Source: Omnitrophica bacterium GWA2_41_15
Lineage (GTDB): Bacteria; Omnitrophota; Gorgyraeia; Ghiorseimicrobiales; Ghiorseimicrobiaceae
Reading direction: 5' to 3'
DNA length: 38,224 bases
Assembly (NCBI GenBank): GCA_919902105.1
Contig: CAKKQO010000058.1
Location: 1 to 38,224 of the forward strand
Part shown: piece after piece, positions 13,877 through 22,922 of the stretch
Layout of the letters: each line of letters starts with the position of its first letter
How positions within the stretch are numbered: the first letter of the stretch is position 1
Made by a program: the position numbers and the translations under genes
Notes under the pieces: model-generated
Seen by the model: only the letters and a program-made list of their open reading frames with translations
What the model was told of the DNA's origin: nothing
Database searches by the model: none

Positions 13877-15232
13877 ATGCCTAAGAAGAATGGGCAGGCT
13901 ATATTTAGCGTTGTAGTTGCTTTATTATTTCTCGCACTTATAATATTCGTAAGCGCTTCTAAGTTCTCCCTACCAATCTTGCCTCTTATTTTTGTCCTCG
14001 CGCCAATCGTATTTATCGTAACTTTTATTAACACTGATGCGGCATTAATTATATTAATTTTTTCTATGCTTCTTTCCCCCGAACTTAAAATAGCCGAGGT
14101 TCCGGCGCAGGCAGTGGTTGTGCGCATAGATGATATCCTGCTTTTTGTGATTTTCTCCAGCTGGCTAGCCAAGACAGCTATAAACAAAGAACTGGGACTG
14201 CTTAGACGCACCCCCCTTAATCCATTAATAATTGCCTTTATCTTGGTTTATATTCTCTCCACCGGTATAGGGATATTAACTGGCCATATTCATCCATTAA
14301 AGAGTTTCTTTTACATCATTAAATTTGTTGAATATTTTATGCTTTATTTTTTGGTAACCAACAATATACGAGATAAAAAGCAGATAAAGACCTTTATCGC
14401 AGTATTTTTGGTAACCTGTGCTATAGTTTGCGCATACGCTACAACGCAAATTGGAGTTTTGGGCCGGACTACCGCGCCCTTTGAAGGAGAAGAAGGGGAG
14501 GCTAATACATTTGGGGGGTACTTGATTTTGTTATTCGCGGTATGCATAGGTCTTTTTTTATACGCTCCCTCTTCCGTCTGGCGATTCTCTTCCGCGGCAT
14601 TAGCCTGCTTTATAATACCCCCCTTCTTATTTACACTTTCCAGAGGCAGTTATCTCGCTTTTATTTTTATGTATTTGACACTTGTTATTTTAACCAAAAA
14701 GAAAAGACCCTTGCTTATCGGTATATTGATATTAGCTATTTTTGTCCTTCCTGCTATTTTACCAAATAGGGTAACCGGACGGATAGAAGAGACATTTATA
14801 CCTGGCAAGGTATATAAGCCTTTTAATACCCGTATTACTTTAGATGAGTCAGCAGCTGCCCGAGTTGAAAATTGGAAGCATATATTTGAAAGCTGGAAGA
14901 GACGCCCTTTTTTAGGTTACGGGGTTACTGGCGTTGGTCTGGTTGATACGCAATATCCGCGCGTGCTAGGTGAAACTGGAATTATTGGTTTCTGGATATT
15001 TATTTGGCTGATAATAACAATCCTCAGGTATACTTTCCACATTTTTAATAACATAAAAGATGATTGGGCGCAAGGCTTGACTTTAGGATTTTTGGCTGGA
15101 TTTATCGGATTACTTATTCATTCTTTTTCTGCCAATACTTTTATTATTGTGCGTATTATGGAACCATTTTGGTTTTTGGCAGCAGTAGTCATAATGCTGC
15201 CAAAAATTATGGGCGTTCCTTTGCTTAAATAA
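13877..15232 (+). CDS. O-antigen ligase/polymerase-family membrane protein
   Basis: A 451-residue protein with about ten to twelve membrane helices. It has the O-antigen ligase (Wzy_C/WaaL) pattern: LSRGSYLAFIFMYLTLV, then a large periplasmic loop containing RVENWKHIFESWKRRPFLGYG and TGVGLVDTQYPRVLGETGIIGF, the section in which ligases and polymerases carry conserved Arg, Gly and His or Glu. Such proteins either join O-antigen to a lipid acceptor or polymerise repeat units, and sequence alone does not separate the two. With Wzm/Wzt directly downstream a ligase would be expected; with Wzc upstream a polymerase is also possible. AAGGAAAAG precedes ATG 13877. Confidence 0.85.
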   Translation: MPKKNGQAIFSVVVALLFLALIIFVSASKFSLPILPLIFVLAPIVFIVTFINTDAALIILIFSMLLSPELKIAEVPAQAVVVRIDDILLFVIFSSWLAKTAINKELGLLRRTPLNPLIIAFILVYILSTGIGILTGHIHPLKSFFYIIKFVEYFMLYFLVTNNIRDKKQIKTFIAVFLVTCAIVCAYATTQIGVLGRTTAPFEGEEGEANTFGGYLILLFAVCIGLFLYAPSSVWRFSSAALACFIIPPFLFTLSRGSYLAFIFMYLTLVILTKKKRPLLIGILILAIFVLPAILPNRVTGRIEETFIPGKVYKPFNTRITLDESAAARVENWKHIFESWKRRPFLGYGVTGVGLVDTQYPRVLGETGIIGFWIFIWLIITILRYTFHIFNNIKDDWAQGLTLGFLAGFIGLLIHSFSANTFIIVRIMEPFWFLAAVVIMLPKIMGVPLLK

Positions 15233-15234
15233 TT

Positions 15235-16068
15235 ATGTTAGACTCAAACTCAAATATAACAATTATTGAACCCAAAAAAGGATTGGTAGCGGTTGACTTA
15301 AAGGAATTATGGAATTATAGAGAGCTGCTTTATTTCCTTACCAAACGTGATATAAAGGTACGCTACAAACAAACCATTTTAGGAGGTTTGTGGGCTATTA
15401 TTCAACCTGTGTTTACGATGGTAGTGTTTACAATTTTTTTTGGACGTATGGCCAAGATGCCATCGAATGATATTCCCTATCCTATTTTTGTTTATGCCGG
15501 ACTTCTCCCGTGGACCTATTTTGCCAATGCCTTATCTGCGTCTGGGGAGAGCCTTGTGGGAAGCGCTAATCTCATTACTAAGGTATATTTTCCACGATTA
15601 ATCGTGCCCACCGCAGCATCCCTTGCAGGCCTGCTCGATTTTTTCATCGCTATGTTAGTCCTTCTCGGGATGATGGTCTATTATCAGTTGGTTCCCAGTT
15701 TTCAAATTTTATTGTTTCCTTTTCTATTAGGATTGACTTTTTTATGCGCAGTTGGTGCGGGGTTGTGGTTGTCAGCACTTAATGTTCAATATAGAGACAT
15801 CAGATATGTGATTCCATTTTTAATACAAATATGGATGTTTGTCTCACCAGTAATCTATCCGATGAGCTTGGTTCCAGAAAAATATCACTGGCTTCTGGCT
15901 TTAAACCCTATGGCTGGCGTGATAGGCGCCTTTCGCTCATCTTTATTGGGACACCATCCCATTGACTGGACTTTGCTTGGCATTTCCTCGCTAATCATTG
16001 TGATTATATTGTTATCGGGGGTGTATTATTTTCGGAAAATGGAGAGAACATTTGCAGATGTAATTTGA
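15235..16068 (+). CDS. wzm: Polysaccharide ABC transporter permease, Wzm/TagG type
   Basis: A 277-residue ABC-2 membrane protein with the O-antigen/teichoic-acid exporter pattern: FLTKRDIKVRYKQTILGGLWAIIQP, IPYPIFVYAGLLPWTYF, VYFPRLIVPTAA and the typical WMFVSPVIYPMSLVP before the last helices. The RDIKVRYKQTxLG motif is diagnostic of the family. It starts two bases after the ligase gene stop and is followed by its ATPase after 12 bases. Together they flip an undecaprenyl-linked glycan across the inner membrane. Confidence 0.94.
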   Translation: MLDSNSNITIIEPKKGLVAVDLKELWNYRELLYFLTKRDIKVRYKQTILGGLWAIIQPVFTMVVFTIFFGRMAKMPSNDIPYPIFVYAGLLPWTYFANALSASGESLVGSANLITKVYFPRLIVPTAASLAGLLDFFIAMLVLLGMMVYYQLVPSFQILLFPFLLGLTFLCAVGAGLWLSALNVQYRDIRYVIPFLIQIWMFVSPVIYPMSLVPEKYHWLLALNPMAGVIGAFRSSLLGHHPIDWTLLGISSLIIVIILLSGVYYFRKMERTFADVI

Positions 16069-16080
16069 GCAACCTTAATC

Positions 16081-17340
16081 ATGGCTGAGACTGTTATAAA
16101 AGTTAAAAATTTATCCAAACGCTATCGCATCGGGGTGCGTGAAGGTTATAAGACCTTTAGGGAAACCCTCGTCGATTCTGTAAAAGCCCCTTTTCGCAGG
16201 ATAGCCAATATAGGAAAGCCTGTTCCCAAAGATGAAACTATTTGGGCATTAAAGGCTGTTTCTTTTGAAGTTAAGAAGGGTGAGGTTTTGGGAATTATTG
16301 GTAGAAATGGGGCAGGAAAGACCACCCTTCTAAAAATCTTATCCCGAATTACTGAACCGACTGAAGGCAGAATAGAATTAAAAGGAAGGGTGGGTTCGCT
16401 CCTTGAAGTGGGAAGCGGATTTCATCCTGAATTGTCAGGGCATGAAAACATATATCTGTATGGTGCAATTTTAGGGATGGATAGCTACGAAATAACAAAA
16501 AAGTTTGACGAAATCGTAGCCTTCGCTGAAATTGAAAAGTTTATTGATACCCCTGTTAAACGGTATTCCAGTGGTATGTATATGCGATTAGCCTTTGCTG
16601 TGGCCGCTCACCTGGAGCCGGAGATTCTGCTGGTAGACGAGGTGTTGGCTGTGGGGGATGCAGCCTTCCAGAAAAAGTGCTTAGGAAAGATGGGAAAAGT
16701 TGCAGAGGAAGGAAGAACGGTTCTTTTTGTAAGTCATAATATGGGAGCCATAGAATCACTTTGTCATAGAGGCATACTTTTAGAATCCGGTGAAAAAGCG
16801 TTTGAAAGCGAAATTCATAGTGTTGTTTCTAAATACCTATCAAAAAGTTATGAAACCCTTGAGGATCCTCTAAAAAATTGTGCTCGTTTGGGTAATGGAA
16901 AGATACATGTTGTCGACTTTCATTTAGAATCGCCTGATGGTGAAGTGCTGAAAGCGGCAAGGAGCGGTGAACCCATTGTCTTTTGCTTTAAGTTTGAAAA
17001 CCGCGACTGCTTAAGTAACGAAAAGGTTTCATTTTGCTTTAGTGTATATACAGATAAAGAATTTGCCCTGTTTCATTACTACAGTCATTTTTCAAATATT
17101 TATTTTCAAGACTTGCCAAAACAAGGATGGGCCAAATGCCTGATTCCGGAACTCTATCTTTCACCAGGCAATTATCTTGTGATGAGTTATACGCTTGTGA
17201 GCGGTGAAAGAGCTGATTGGCCACAGGCGTTTCTTCCGATAACGGTAGTGGGAGCAGATTTCTACGGAACAGGTAATCCTAACCTTTCTAGTTGGGGACC
17301 GATGCTTGTCAAGGGCAAATGGGCTGTAAAGGAGATATAG
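16081..17340 (+). CDS. wzt: Polysaccharide ABC transporter ATPase with Wzt C-terminal domain
   Basis: A 419-residue protein. The N-terminal half is an ATPase with Walker A GRNGAGKT (74-81), signature YSSGM (162-166), Walker B ILLVDEVLAVGD (182-193) and switch FVSHNMGAI. The KTFRETLVDSVKAPFRR insert is typical of Wzt/TagH. From about 265 to the end there is a beta-rich Wzt_C domain, which in Escherichia coli O8/O9a binds the methylated or phosphorylated non-reducing end of the glycan. The presence of several methyltransferases in the same operon fits capping, but that is inference. It is translated in series with wzm. Confidence 0.94.
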   Translation: MAETVIKVKNLSKRYRIGVREGYKTFRETLVDSVKAPFRRIANIGKPVPKDETIWALKAVSFEVKKGEVLGIIGRNGAGKTTLLKILSRITEPTEGRIELKGRVGSLLEVGSGFHPELSGHENIYLYGAILGMDSYEITKKFDEIVAFAEIEKFIDTPVKRYSSGMYMRLAFAVAAHLEPEILLVDEVLAVGDAAFQKKCLGKMGKVAEEGRTVLFVSHNMGAIESLCHRGILLESGEKAFESEIHSVVSKYLSKSYETLEDPLKNCARLGNGKIHVVDFHLESPDGEVLKAARSGEPIVFCFKFENRDCLSNEKVSFCFSVYTDKEFALFHYYSHFSNIYFQDLPKQGWAKCLIPELYLSPGNYLVMSYTLVSGERADWPQAFLPITVVGADFYGTGNPNLSSWGPMLVKGKWAVKEI

Positions 17341-17508
17341 GAGAATGGTGGGTAGTTTAGGTCGAGAAACGCCCTTAAAAAAGAAACCATACCAACCTAT
17401 TCATATTTATGATTGTTAAAAGTCTGAAATCACCTGACAAATGCTGTGAACCGACATAATCGTTTTAGTTTGCAAAGAGGCTTTTGCTATTTAATTTAGG
17501 AGGTCCAT

Positions 17509-18462
17509 TTGATCATTAAAAAGGCCATCAAAGATACTCTAATCTATGGCATTTCACTTTTTTTAACTAAGAGGGTGAGACAGGCGCTATGCCACGAACC
17601 TTATTTTAAGCTTTGGGAAAAAAAAGGAATTCATATAACTCCGATTCACCACTATCAGCCAATTCCCGATACAAGAACTTTAAATGATAGCATCTTCCTT
17701 AAACGGTCAGATTTGATCGGCATAGAGATGAATGAACAGGAGCAAATGAAGATACTGACCCAGTTCAGTTCACAATACAAAAATGAATATGAGGACTTTC
17801 CTCGTCGTAAAACATCGAATTCATATCAATTTTATGTTAATAATGGAACATTTGATTCCGTAGATTGTGAAATATTGTATTGTATGATCAGACACTTTAA
17901 ACCAAAGACCATTGTTGAAATTGGCTCAGGTAATTCAACCTATTTATCTGCCCAATCGGCGTTAGCAAATAAGGAAGAAACAGGTATTGATACTACACTG
18001 ATTGCCATCGAACCTTTTCCAAACAGCACTCTCAAATCCGGGTTTCCTGGATTATCAAAACTTATTCAAAGGAAGGCTGAGGAGGTTGATCCTTCATTAT
18101 TCGGTGAACTAAGAGAAAATGACATATTATTCATTGACTCCAGCCATGTTTTGAAGATTGGGGGTGACGTTCAAAAAATATATCTTGAAATACTTCCAAA
18201 GATAAGAAAAGGCGTACTTATTCATATACATGATATATTTCTTCCCGCAGAATATCGGAAGGAAGTAGTTCTCGGGCGATATTGGTTCTGGACAGAACAG
18301 TATTTACTCCAAGCCTTTTTATTATTCAATGACACTTTTAAAGTATTATGGGGCAGTAGTTTCATACATTTAAATCATCCAGAGAAACTCGAGGCTGCCT
18401 TTTCATCCTATAACCGGGATGAGAGGTGGCCAGCCAGTTTTTGGATACGAAAAATAAAATAG
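17509..18462 (+). CDS. Class I SAM-dependent methyltransferase
   Basis: A 317-residue protein with the SAM-binding glycine loop VEIGSGNST (136-144), an acidic strand end LIAIEPFP, and DILFIDSSH as the later core strand. The overall pattern is that of methyltransferase family 24. The N-terminal 120 residues match no family I recognise. TTG 17509 has TAGGAGGT (17497-17504) four bases upstream. It stands after a 168-base gap behind wzt, in which I see no gene. It probably methylates a sugar of the polymer or its end. Target specificity cannot be read from the sequence. Confidence 0.8.
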   Translation: MIIKKAIKDTLIYGISLFLTKRVRQALCHEPYFKLWEKKGIHITPIHHYQPIPDTRTLNDSIFLKRSDLIGIEMNEQEQMKILTQFSSQYKNEYEDFPRRKTSNSYQFYVNNGTFDSVDCEILYCMIRHFKPKTIVEIGSGNSTYLSAQSALANKEETGIDTTLIAIEPFPNSTLKSGFPGLSKLIQRKAEEVDPSLFGELRENDILFIDSSHVLKIGGDVQKIYLEILPKIRKGVLIHIHDIFLPAEYRKEVVLGRYWFWTEQYLLQAFLLFNDTFKVLWGSSFIHLNHPEKLEAAFSSYNRDERWPASFWIRKIK

Positions 18463-18498
18463 GCTCTGAATGCCATCGATAGATAAAGGGAATATTTA

Positions 18499-19434
18499 AT
18501 GAAATTTTCAGCTTATATGTTTATCCGAAACGGTATCCGCGCTGGGTATACTTTTATGGAGGCAATTGAAAATGTCTTGCCGTTTGTGGATGAATTCTTT
18601 ATTTTAGAAGGAAAGAGTGATGACGGCACCCGGGAAGCCATGGAGTTATTTGCAAAGCGGAGTTCAAAAATTATTATTGAGTCAAAATTGCCTCAATATG
18701 CACAGGTGAGCAAAGACGAAACAGGACGCTTGTTAGGAGTTGCTTTTGAAGAGGCCCGTCAAAAATGCGATGGCGATTGGCTTATTCAGGTTCAGGCTGA
18801 TATTGTTTTTCATCCTATAACCATCCTTGCAGCAAAATATTTCCTAATGCAAAAAGACAACGCAACAAAATACGATGCTATAAAGATAATTCGTCACCAG
18901 TATCGCTGGAACTGGCAGGAAATGTATAGACAAGACTATCTGAATTCGATATTTAAGAAATCTGCTGGTAAAGTTTTTGGTGATGCCATTGATGTCGGGA
19001 TAAAAGGCAAAACATCTAAAAAACTCTTGCCGTTATTTAAAAAATTTCCTGTTGCTGACAATGCTTGGATATTTCTTGACAATATTATGGGTAAGATTGA
19101 GGGATGTTTTGAAATATGGGAATCCCATGCAGCCAATATTAGGAATAAAGATTTTTCTTGGTATAATAAGGTTACCGGCCGAAGTTTCAAAGATGATTTA
19201 AAAACTTATCACCAAGATGGGTCGCCCCCACCTTTCTGGCAAACCCAAACCAGTCCCTTCAAGAAGATGCTTCCTGAAAATTTGTGGGATTTAATTGGTA
19301 AAGAAAGATATGAAGTTACTCCGCGGTTTATGAACAAAAATGAAGTTTATCAGCCGACATTAAATGACATTTTGCGAATGATCAATAAAATAGATTTGAT
19401 TACCTATCCAATTGCGCGATTTATGAGAATATAG
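18499..19434 (+). CDS. GT2-like glycosyltransferase, divergent
   Basis: A 311-residue protein with a family-2-like nucleotide-sugar fold: an N-terminal AYMFIRNGIRAGYTFMEAIENVLP strand-helix, FFILEGKSDDGTREA (the usual SDDGT element) and DGDWLIQVQADIVFHP in the DxD position, here QAD. The C-terminal half is not recognisable to me. It probably adds a sugar to the polymer on the cytosolic face. The weak match around the second Asp lowers confidence in activity rather than in family. Confidence 0.7.
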   Translation: MKFSAYMFIRNGIRAGYTFMEAIENVLPFVDEFFILEGKSDDGTREAMELFAKRSSKIIIESKLPQYAQVSKDETGRLLGVAFEEARQKCDGDWLIQVQADIVFHPITILAAKYFLMQKDNATKYDAIKIIRHQYRWNWQEMYRQDYLNSIFKKSAGKVFGDAIDVGIKGKTSKKLLPLFKKFPVADNAWIFLDNIMGKIEGCFEIWESHAANIRNKDFSWYNKVTGRSFKDDLKTYHQDGSPPPFWQTQTSPFKKMLPENLWDLIGKERYEVTPRFMNKNEVYQPTLNDILRMINKIDLITYPIARFMRI

Positions 19435-19440
19435 TAATGA

Positions 19441-19812
19441 ATAAATGTAAGAATTCTTTTTCTAACTCAAACATTTTCCCTGGCACACTCAGGCACAATT
19501 TATTTTATTCAACTGCCAAATTACCAAAGTAACATGGCACAATGGCTAGGTAAAAACTGGCCGTGGTGGTCTGTTCCAGACCATTTATGGCACTTCAATC
19601 CTTATAGTATTACTAAACTTCTGGAAAAAGCCGGACTGAAGGTTGTAGAACTAAAAACTTGCGATGTGACGTATGACCTCATTGAATATATATTACCTCA
19701 ATGGATAAGACCATTTATGAGGCCATTGAGATATATTTACCGGACCTCTGGTTATATAAATCGTGGCTCAAATAAAGGTGGCTTGATTCAGGTTTTGGCA
19801 AAGAGGAAATAA
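19441..19812 (+). pseudogene. Remnant of a SAM-dependent methyltransferase (C-terminal part)
   Basis: The frame is open from 19441, but the first ATG is 19534, which would give only 92 residues. The readable part HSGTIYFIQLPNYQSNMAQW and GKNWPWWSVPDHLWHFNPYS matches the C-terminal half of methyltransferase family 23, where the segment GGxLxIxxPN...G..WPW...HLxHF closes the fold. The SAM-binding N-terminal half is missing, and upstream lies only the end of a glycosyltransferase gene. This looks like a 5'-truncated gene left by recombination. The glycosyltransferase-remnant junction at 19435-19485 marks the breakpoint. Confidence 0.75.
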
Positions 19813-19814
19813 TT

Positions 19815-21296
19815 TTGAGAACAGGCATAAAAAAAGTCTTACTGATAAATCCTCCTGAAACAACACAGACCGGTTTTACCTGCCCACCTATAGGTCTTTT
19901 GTACTTGGCTGGGACTTTAAGAGAGAAAGGCATCGATGTTCAACTAATAGATGGTTGTATAAAAGGATGGTCTGCGATCCGTGACAGAATAAAAACATAT
20001 ATGCCCAATTTCGTAGGAATCACTTGTCTGACCCCTATGAGGAAAAAAGCTCTTGCTATCGCCAGAATGGTAAAGGATGTAGACAAGAATGCAACAGTCG
20101 TTTTTGGGGGGGTCCATCCGACTATTATGTATCAACAGTTATTAGTGCACTATGATGCTGTAGATATTGTTGTTCGCGGAGAAGGTGAGATTTCATTTCT
20201 GCAAATAGCACAAGGAATTGATTTAGACAAGATTGATGGGATTGCCTATAGAGATGGGGCCAAGGTCATAAAAAACACTGATAGACACTATGTAGAGAAT
20301 CTCGATAAACTCTCTTTTCCTGCATGGGATTTAATCGCTGACACATTGTACGAATATCCTAGCACCGCACCGTTTAGATATTATAGAGGTATTGATTTAT
20401 ATGACGGCCCGAGAATATCTGTGATATATTCTCGAGGATGTATAGCTCACTGTGATTTCTGTTCAAGTTGGTGGATTTGGAAAGGATGGCGACACCGATC
20501 AGCGAAAAATATGGTAGATGAGCTCGAATGGCTTTATGAGTCCTTCAAAATTCGGCATTTCTGGTTTGCTGATGATACCCTTACGGTAGATAAACAAGCA
20601 ACCTTAGATTTATGTGATGAGATTGTTAAACGACGTCTGCATATCGCTTTTTTTGCAACAACAAGGCCGGACTGCGTCGATTTAGAGATTTTAGAAAAGC
20701 TCAAGCAGGCGGGCTGTTATGAGATATCTTATGGAATAGAGACGGCTTCACCAAAGCTTTTATCCAGAATGAAAAAGGAGAACGATGTTCGTATTTCTGA
20801 AAGGGCGATTGCCTTGACAAAACAGGCCGGATTGAGAGTATGTGCCTTACTCATAGTAGGTAGTGTAGGTGAAACCAAGGAAACGATAGACGAGACCGTA
20901 GGCTTTCTCCAAAAAACTAATCCTGAGGGAATAGGAACTGTTGGAGGATTATGGATTTTGCCAGGTACAGGGCTCTATCGATATGCGAAAAATAGACGTA
21001 TAATAGATGATAGCTTTTGGCTTAGTGATGAGCCTTACATGATATATACACAAGAACATTCACTGAGACAGTTACGTTTTTTCACTCATACACTTAAGAA
21101 ACGCAAAAAGCTTTCAGAGATGACCATTAGACATCGAGTAATCTATACGCTGCATACATACATGGAGGAATTGACACAAAAGGGATTAGATATTTTAAAC
21201 AGATACCCCATCATCAAGTCTGTTTTGAAAAGGTTCTATCAGGCAATTAGGCATAACGTTTATCGAAGTATTCGTTTCCAGAAAGGAAGTTCATAA
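19815..21296 (+). CDS. B12-binding-domain radical SAM protein
   Basis: A 493-residue enzyme with an N-terminal cobalamin-binding-type domain (LLINPPE, PIGLLYLAGTLREKG, FGGVHPT, VRGEGE). A radical SAM core follows, with C209-IAH-C213-DF-C216 in SRGCIAHCDFCSS. HFWFADDTL and YGIETASPKLL follow as in the family. B12-dependent radical SAM enzymes often methylate unactivated carbons or rearrange rings; in sugar loci they may make branched or methylated sugars. The canonical cobalamin DxHxxG His motif is not evident, so cobalamin may bind without the lower ligand, as in many members. It starts at TTG 19815 with AAGAGGAAA upstream, three bases after the methyltransferase remnant. Confidence 0.88.
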   Translation: MRTGIKKVLLINPPETTQTGFTCPPIGLLYLAGTLREKGIDVQLIDGCIKGWSAIRDRIKTYMPNFVGITCLTPMRKKALAIARMVKDVDKNATVVFGGVHPTIMYQQLLVHYDAVDIVVRGEGEISFLQIAQGIDLDKIDGIAYRDGAKVIKNTDRHYVENLDKLSFPAWDLIADTLYEYPSTAPFRYYRGIDLYDGPRISVIYSRGCIAHCDFCSSWWIWKGWRHRSAKNMVDELEWLYESFKIRHFWFADDTLTVDKQATLDLCDEIVKRRLHIAFFATTRPDCVDLEILEKLKQAGCYEISYGIETASPKLLSRMKKENDVRISERAIALTKQAGLRVCALLIVGSVGETKETIDETVGFLQKTNPEGIGTVGGLWILPGTGLYRYAKNRRIIDDSFWLSDEPYMIYTQEHSLRQLRFFTHTLKKRKKLSEMTIRHRVIYTLHTYMEELTQKGLDILNRYPIIKSVLKRFYQAIRHNVYRSIRFQKGSS

Positions 21297-22067
21297 ATGT
21301 CTGTTAGTATCTCATTGGTCGTGAGTACATTAAACGAAGAGCACAACATTGCTGATTGCATCCGCTCGGCTCAGGAATTGGTGAATGAGGTTATTGTTGT
21401 TGATATGCATAGTGATGACCGGACTGTCGAGATAGCCGGGTCGCTGGGGGCTACTGTGCATCTGGTAGAGCGACGACCGTTTGTTGACCCTACTCGTAAC
21501 TTTGCAATTGCCCAGGCAACTGGCAACTGGATTCTCCTGTTAGACGCTGACGAGCGCTTGACACCAAAACTGGCAACAGAACTTCGCATTATAGCTGAAA
21601 AAGATCAGGCTGATGTTGTAACTATACAATTTGATACCTATATGTTTGGTCGGCATATCCGATACTCAGGTTGGCAAGAAGAGCGCCATCGTAGATTTTT
21701 TAAGAAGGGATTCCTGGAATATCCCGATCGAGAAATCCACGCTAACCCTATCATCATTGGACGGCAGTTGATTCTTGATGGAAACAAGGGAAAGATTCAG
21801 CATTTTAACTTTCAGGATCTGCGGGACTTTATCAAGACAATTAATGATTATACCGATGGAGAATCTCTTCAACTGTTGAGGAGTGGTGTAAAAATTACGC
21901 CCTTAAGAGGTGCTTACTGGGGTTTACTCCATTTTTGTAGAAGGTATTTAAAGATGCGAGGCTATAAAGATGGGATGTATGGATTCATTTTGTCGGTTTT
22001 TATGGGGTTCTATTGGTTCTTAGCATTTTCTAAGGCGTGGGAACGGAAGCAACGAAGTCAAAAATAG
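21297..22067 (+). CDS. Family-2 glycosyltransferase (WaaE/KdtX-like)
   Basis: A 256-residue enzyme starting SISLVVSTLNEEHNIADCI, with VIVVDMHSDDRTVEIA and the D-A-D metal motif at 83-85 (LLLDADERLTP). RRFFKKG and EIHANPI follow as in the lipopolysaccharide-core glucosyltransferase WaaE group. The C-terminus has a weak amphipathic or membrane-near helix (FILSVFMGFYWFLAF). It transfers a sugar from a nucleotide donor in the cytosol. Its ATG directly follows the preceding stop. Confidence 0.9.
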   Translation: MSVSISLVVSTLNEEHNIADCIRSAQELVNEVIVVDMHSDDRTVEIAGSLGATVHLVERRPFVDPTRNFAIAQATGNWILLLDADERLTPKLATELRIIAEKDQADVVTIQFDTYMFGRHIRYSGWQEERHRRFFKKGFLEYPDREIHANPIIIGRQLILDGNKGKIQHFNFQDLRDFIKTINDYTDGESLQLLRSGVKITPLRGAYWGLLHFCRRYLKMRGYKDGMYGFILSVFMGFYWFLAFSKAWERKQRSQK

Positions 22068-22096
22068 CCATATAGATTGATTTCCAGGAGCATTTC

Positions 22097-22873
22097 ATGC
22101 AGTCAAATGGCGAGCGGTTTATTGATAATCAGAATATGAGTCGGGAACTATTTTTGCAACATATGGGCCGCTATCTTTTTGCAAGTTCCTATGTGTCGGG
22201 GAAAGTAGTCCTTGATGCGGCCTGTGGCTCCGGGTTTGGCTCAGAAATTCTATCGCAAAAGGCAAAAAAAGTAGTCGGCGTTGATATTAGTTGGGAAGCA
22301 ATCCAGCACTGTAAGGCATACTATAAAAAGCCAAACTTATCTTTCATCCAAATGGATTGTAATTCCCTAACATTTCATCCTTCAAATTTTGATATAGTCA
22401 TATCATTTGAAACCTTGGAACATATTCAGAATGCCGAGTTATTCTTAGAAGAATTAAAAAGAGCACTCAGAAAAGGCGGGCTGCTCATTATATCTACGCC
22501 GAACAGGGAGAATTTCTCGATATACACAAGAGGAATAAAAAATCCTTATCATTTCAGGGAATTCACCGTAGACGAATTTAGAAAACTTATTGGTAACTAT
22601 TTTAAATTAGAGCATTTATTGGGACAGAAGTATTTTGCAAAAAAAGATATCCCCCTTCTTGCCGAATATACCACTAAAGAGATACCATACGGCTCTGATA
22701 ACGTGGTACGACGGCTGATTCGTGTCGGCCTGCGCGCATTTTTACCTGCAGGAACTCGATCCGATCGCCTTTTAGATTGGGAGGTGTGGTCCAATAAATG
22801 CAAGGTTGGTGATGTCATCCCACAAAGAGCGGTCTATTTGGTGGGGATTTGTAGAAAAGTAGGGACTGAATAA
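22097..22873 (+). CDS. Class I SAM-dependent methyltransferase
   Basis: A 258-residue protein with D40-AACGSG-F as SAM loop, VVGVDIS as the acidic strand and FDIVISFETLEHIQN as the family-11 core, then GGLLIISTPNRENFS. The last 80 residues are probably substrate-specific. It is likely to methylate a sugar or nucleotide-sugar. It is separated from the preceding glycosyltransferase by 29 bases. Confidence 0.88.
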   Translation: MQSNGERFIDNQNMSRELFLQHMGRYLFASSYVSGKVVLDAACGSGFGSEILSQKAKKVVGVDISWEAIQHCKAYYKKPNLSFIQMDCNSLTFHPSNFDIVISFETLEHIQNAELFLEELKRALRKGGLLIISTPNRENFSIYTRGIKNPYHFREFTVDEFRKLIGNYFKLEHLLGQKYFAKKDIPLLAEYTTKEIPYGSDNVVRRLIRVGLRAFLPAGTRSDRLLDWEVWSNKCKVGDVIPQRAVYLVGICRKVGTE

Positions 22874-22922
22874 CCTGCCAGAATCACGGCGATAGATGGC
22901 AATTGGAGAGCCAGGCATATCA

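Noticed and set aside
17341-17508. Possible small gene or RNA between wzt and the methyltransferase gene
   Set aside because: No convincing frame, hairpin or promoter was found; it only ends in the ribosome site of the next gene.
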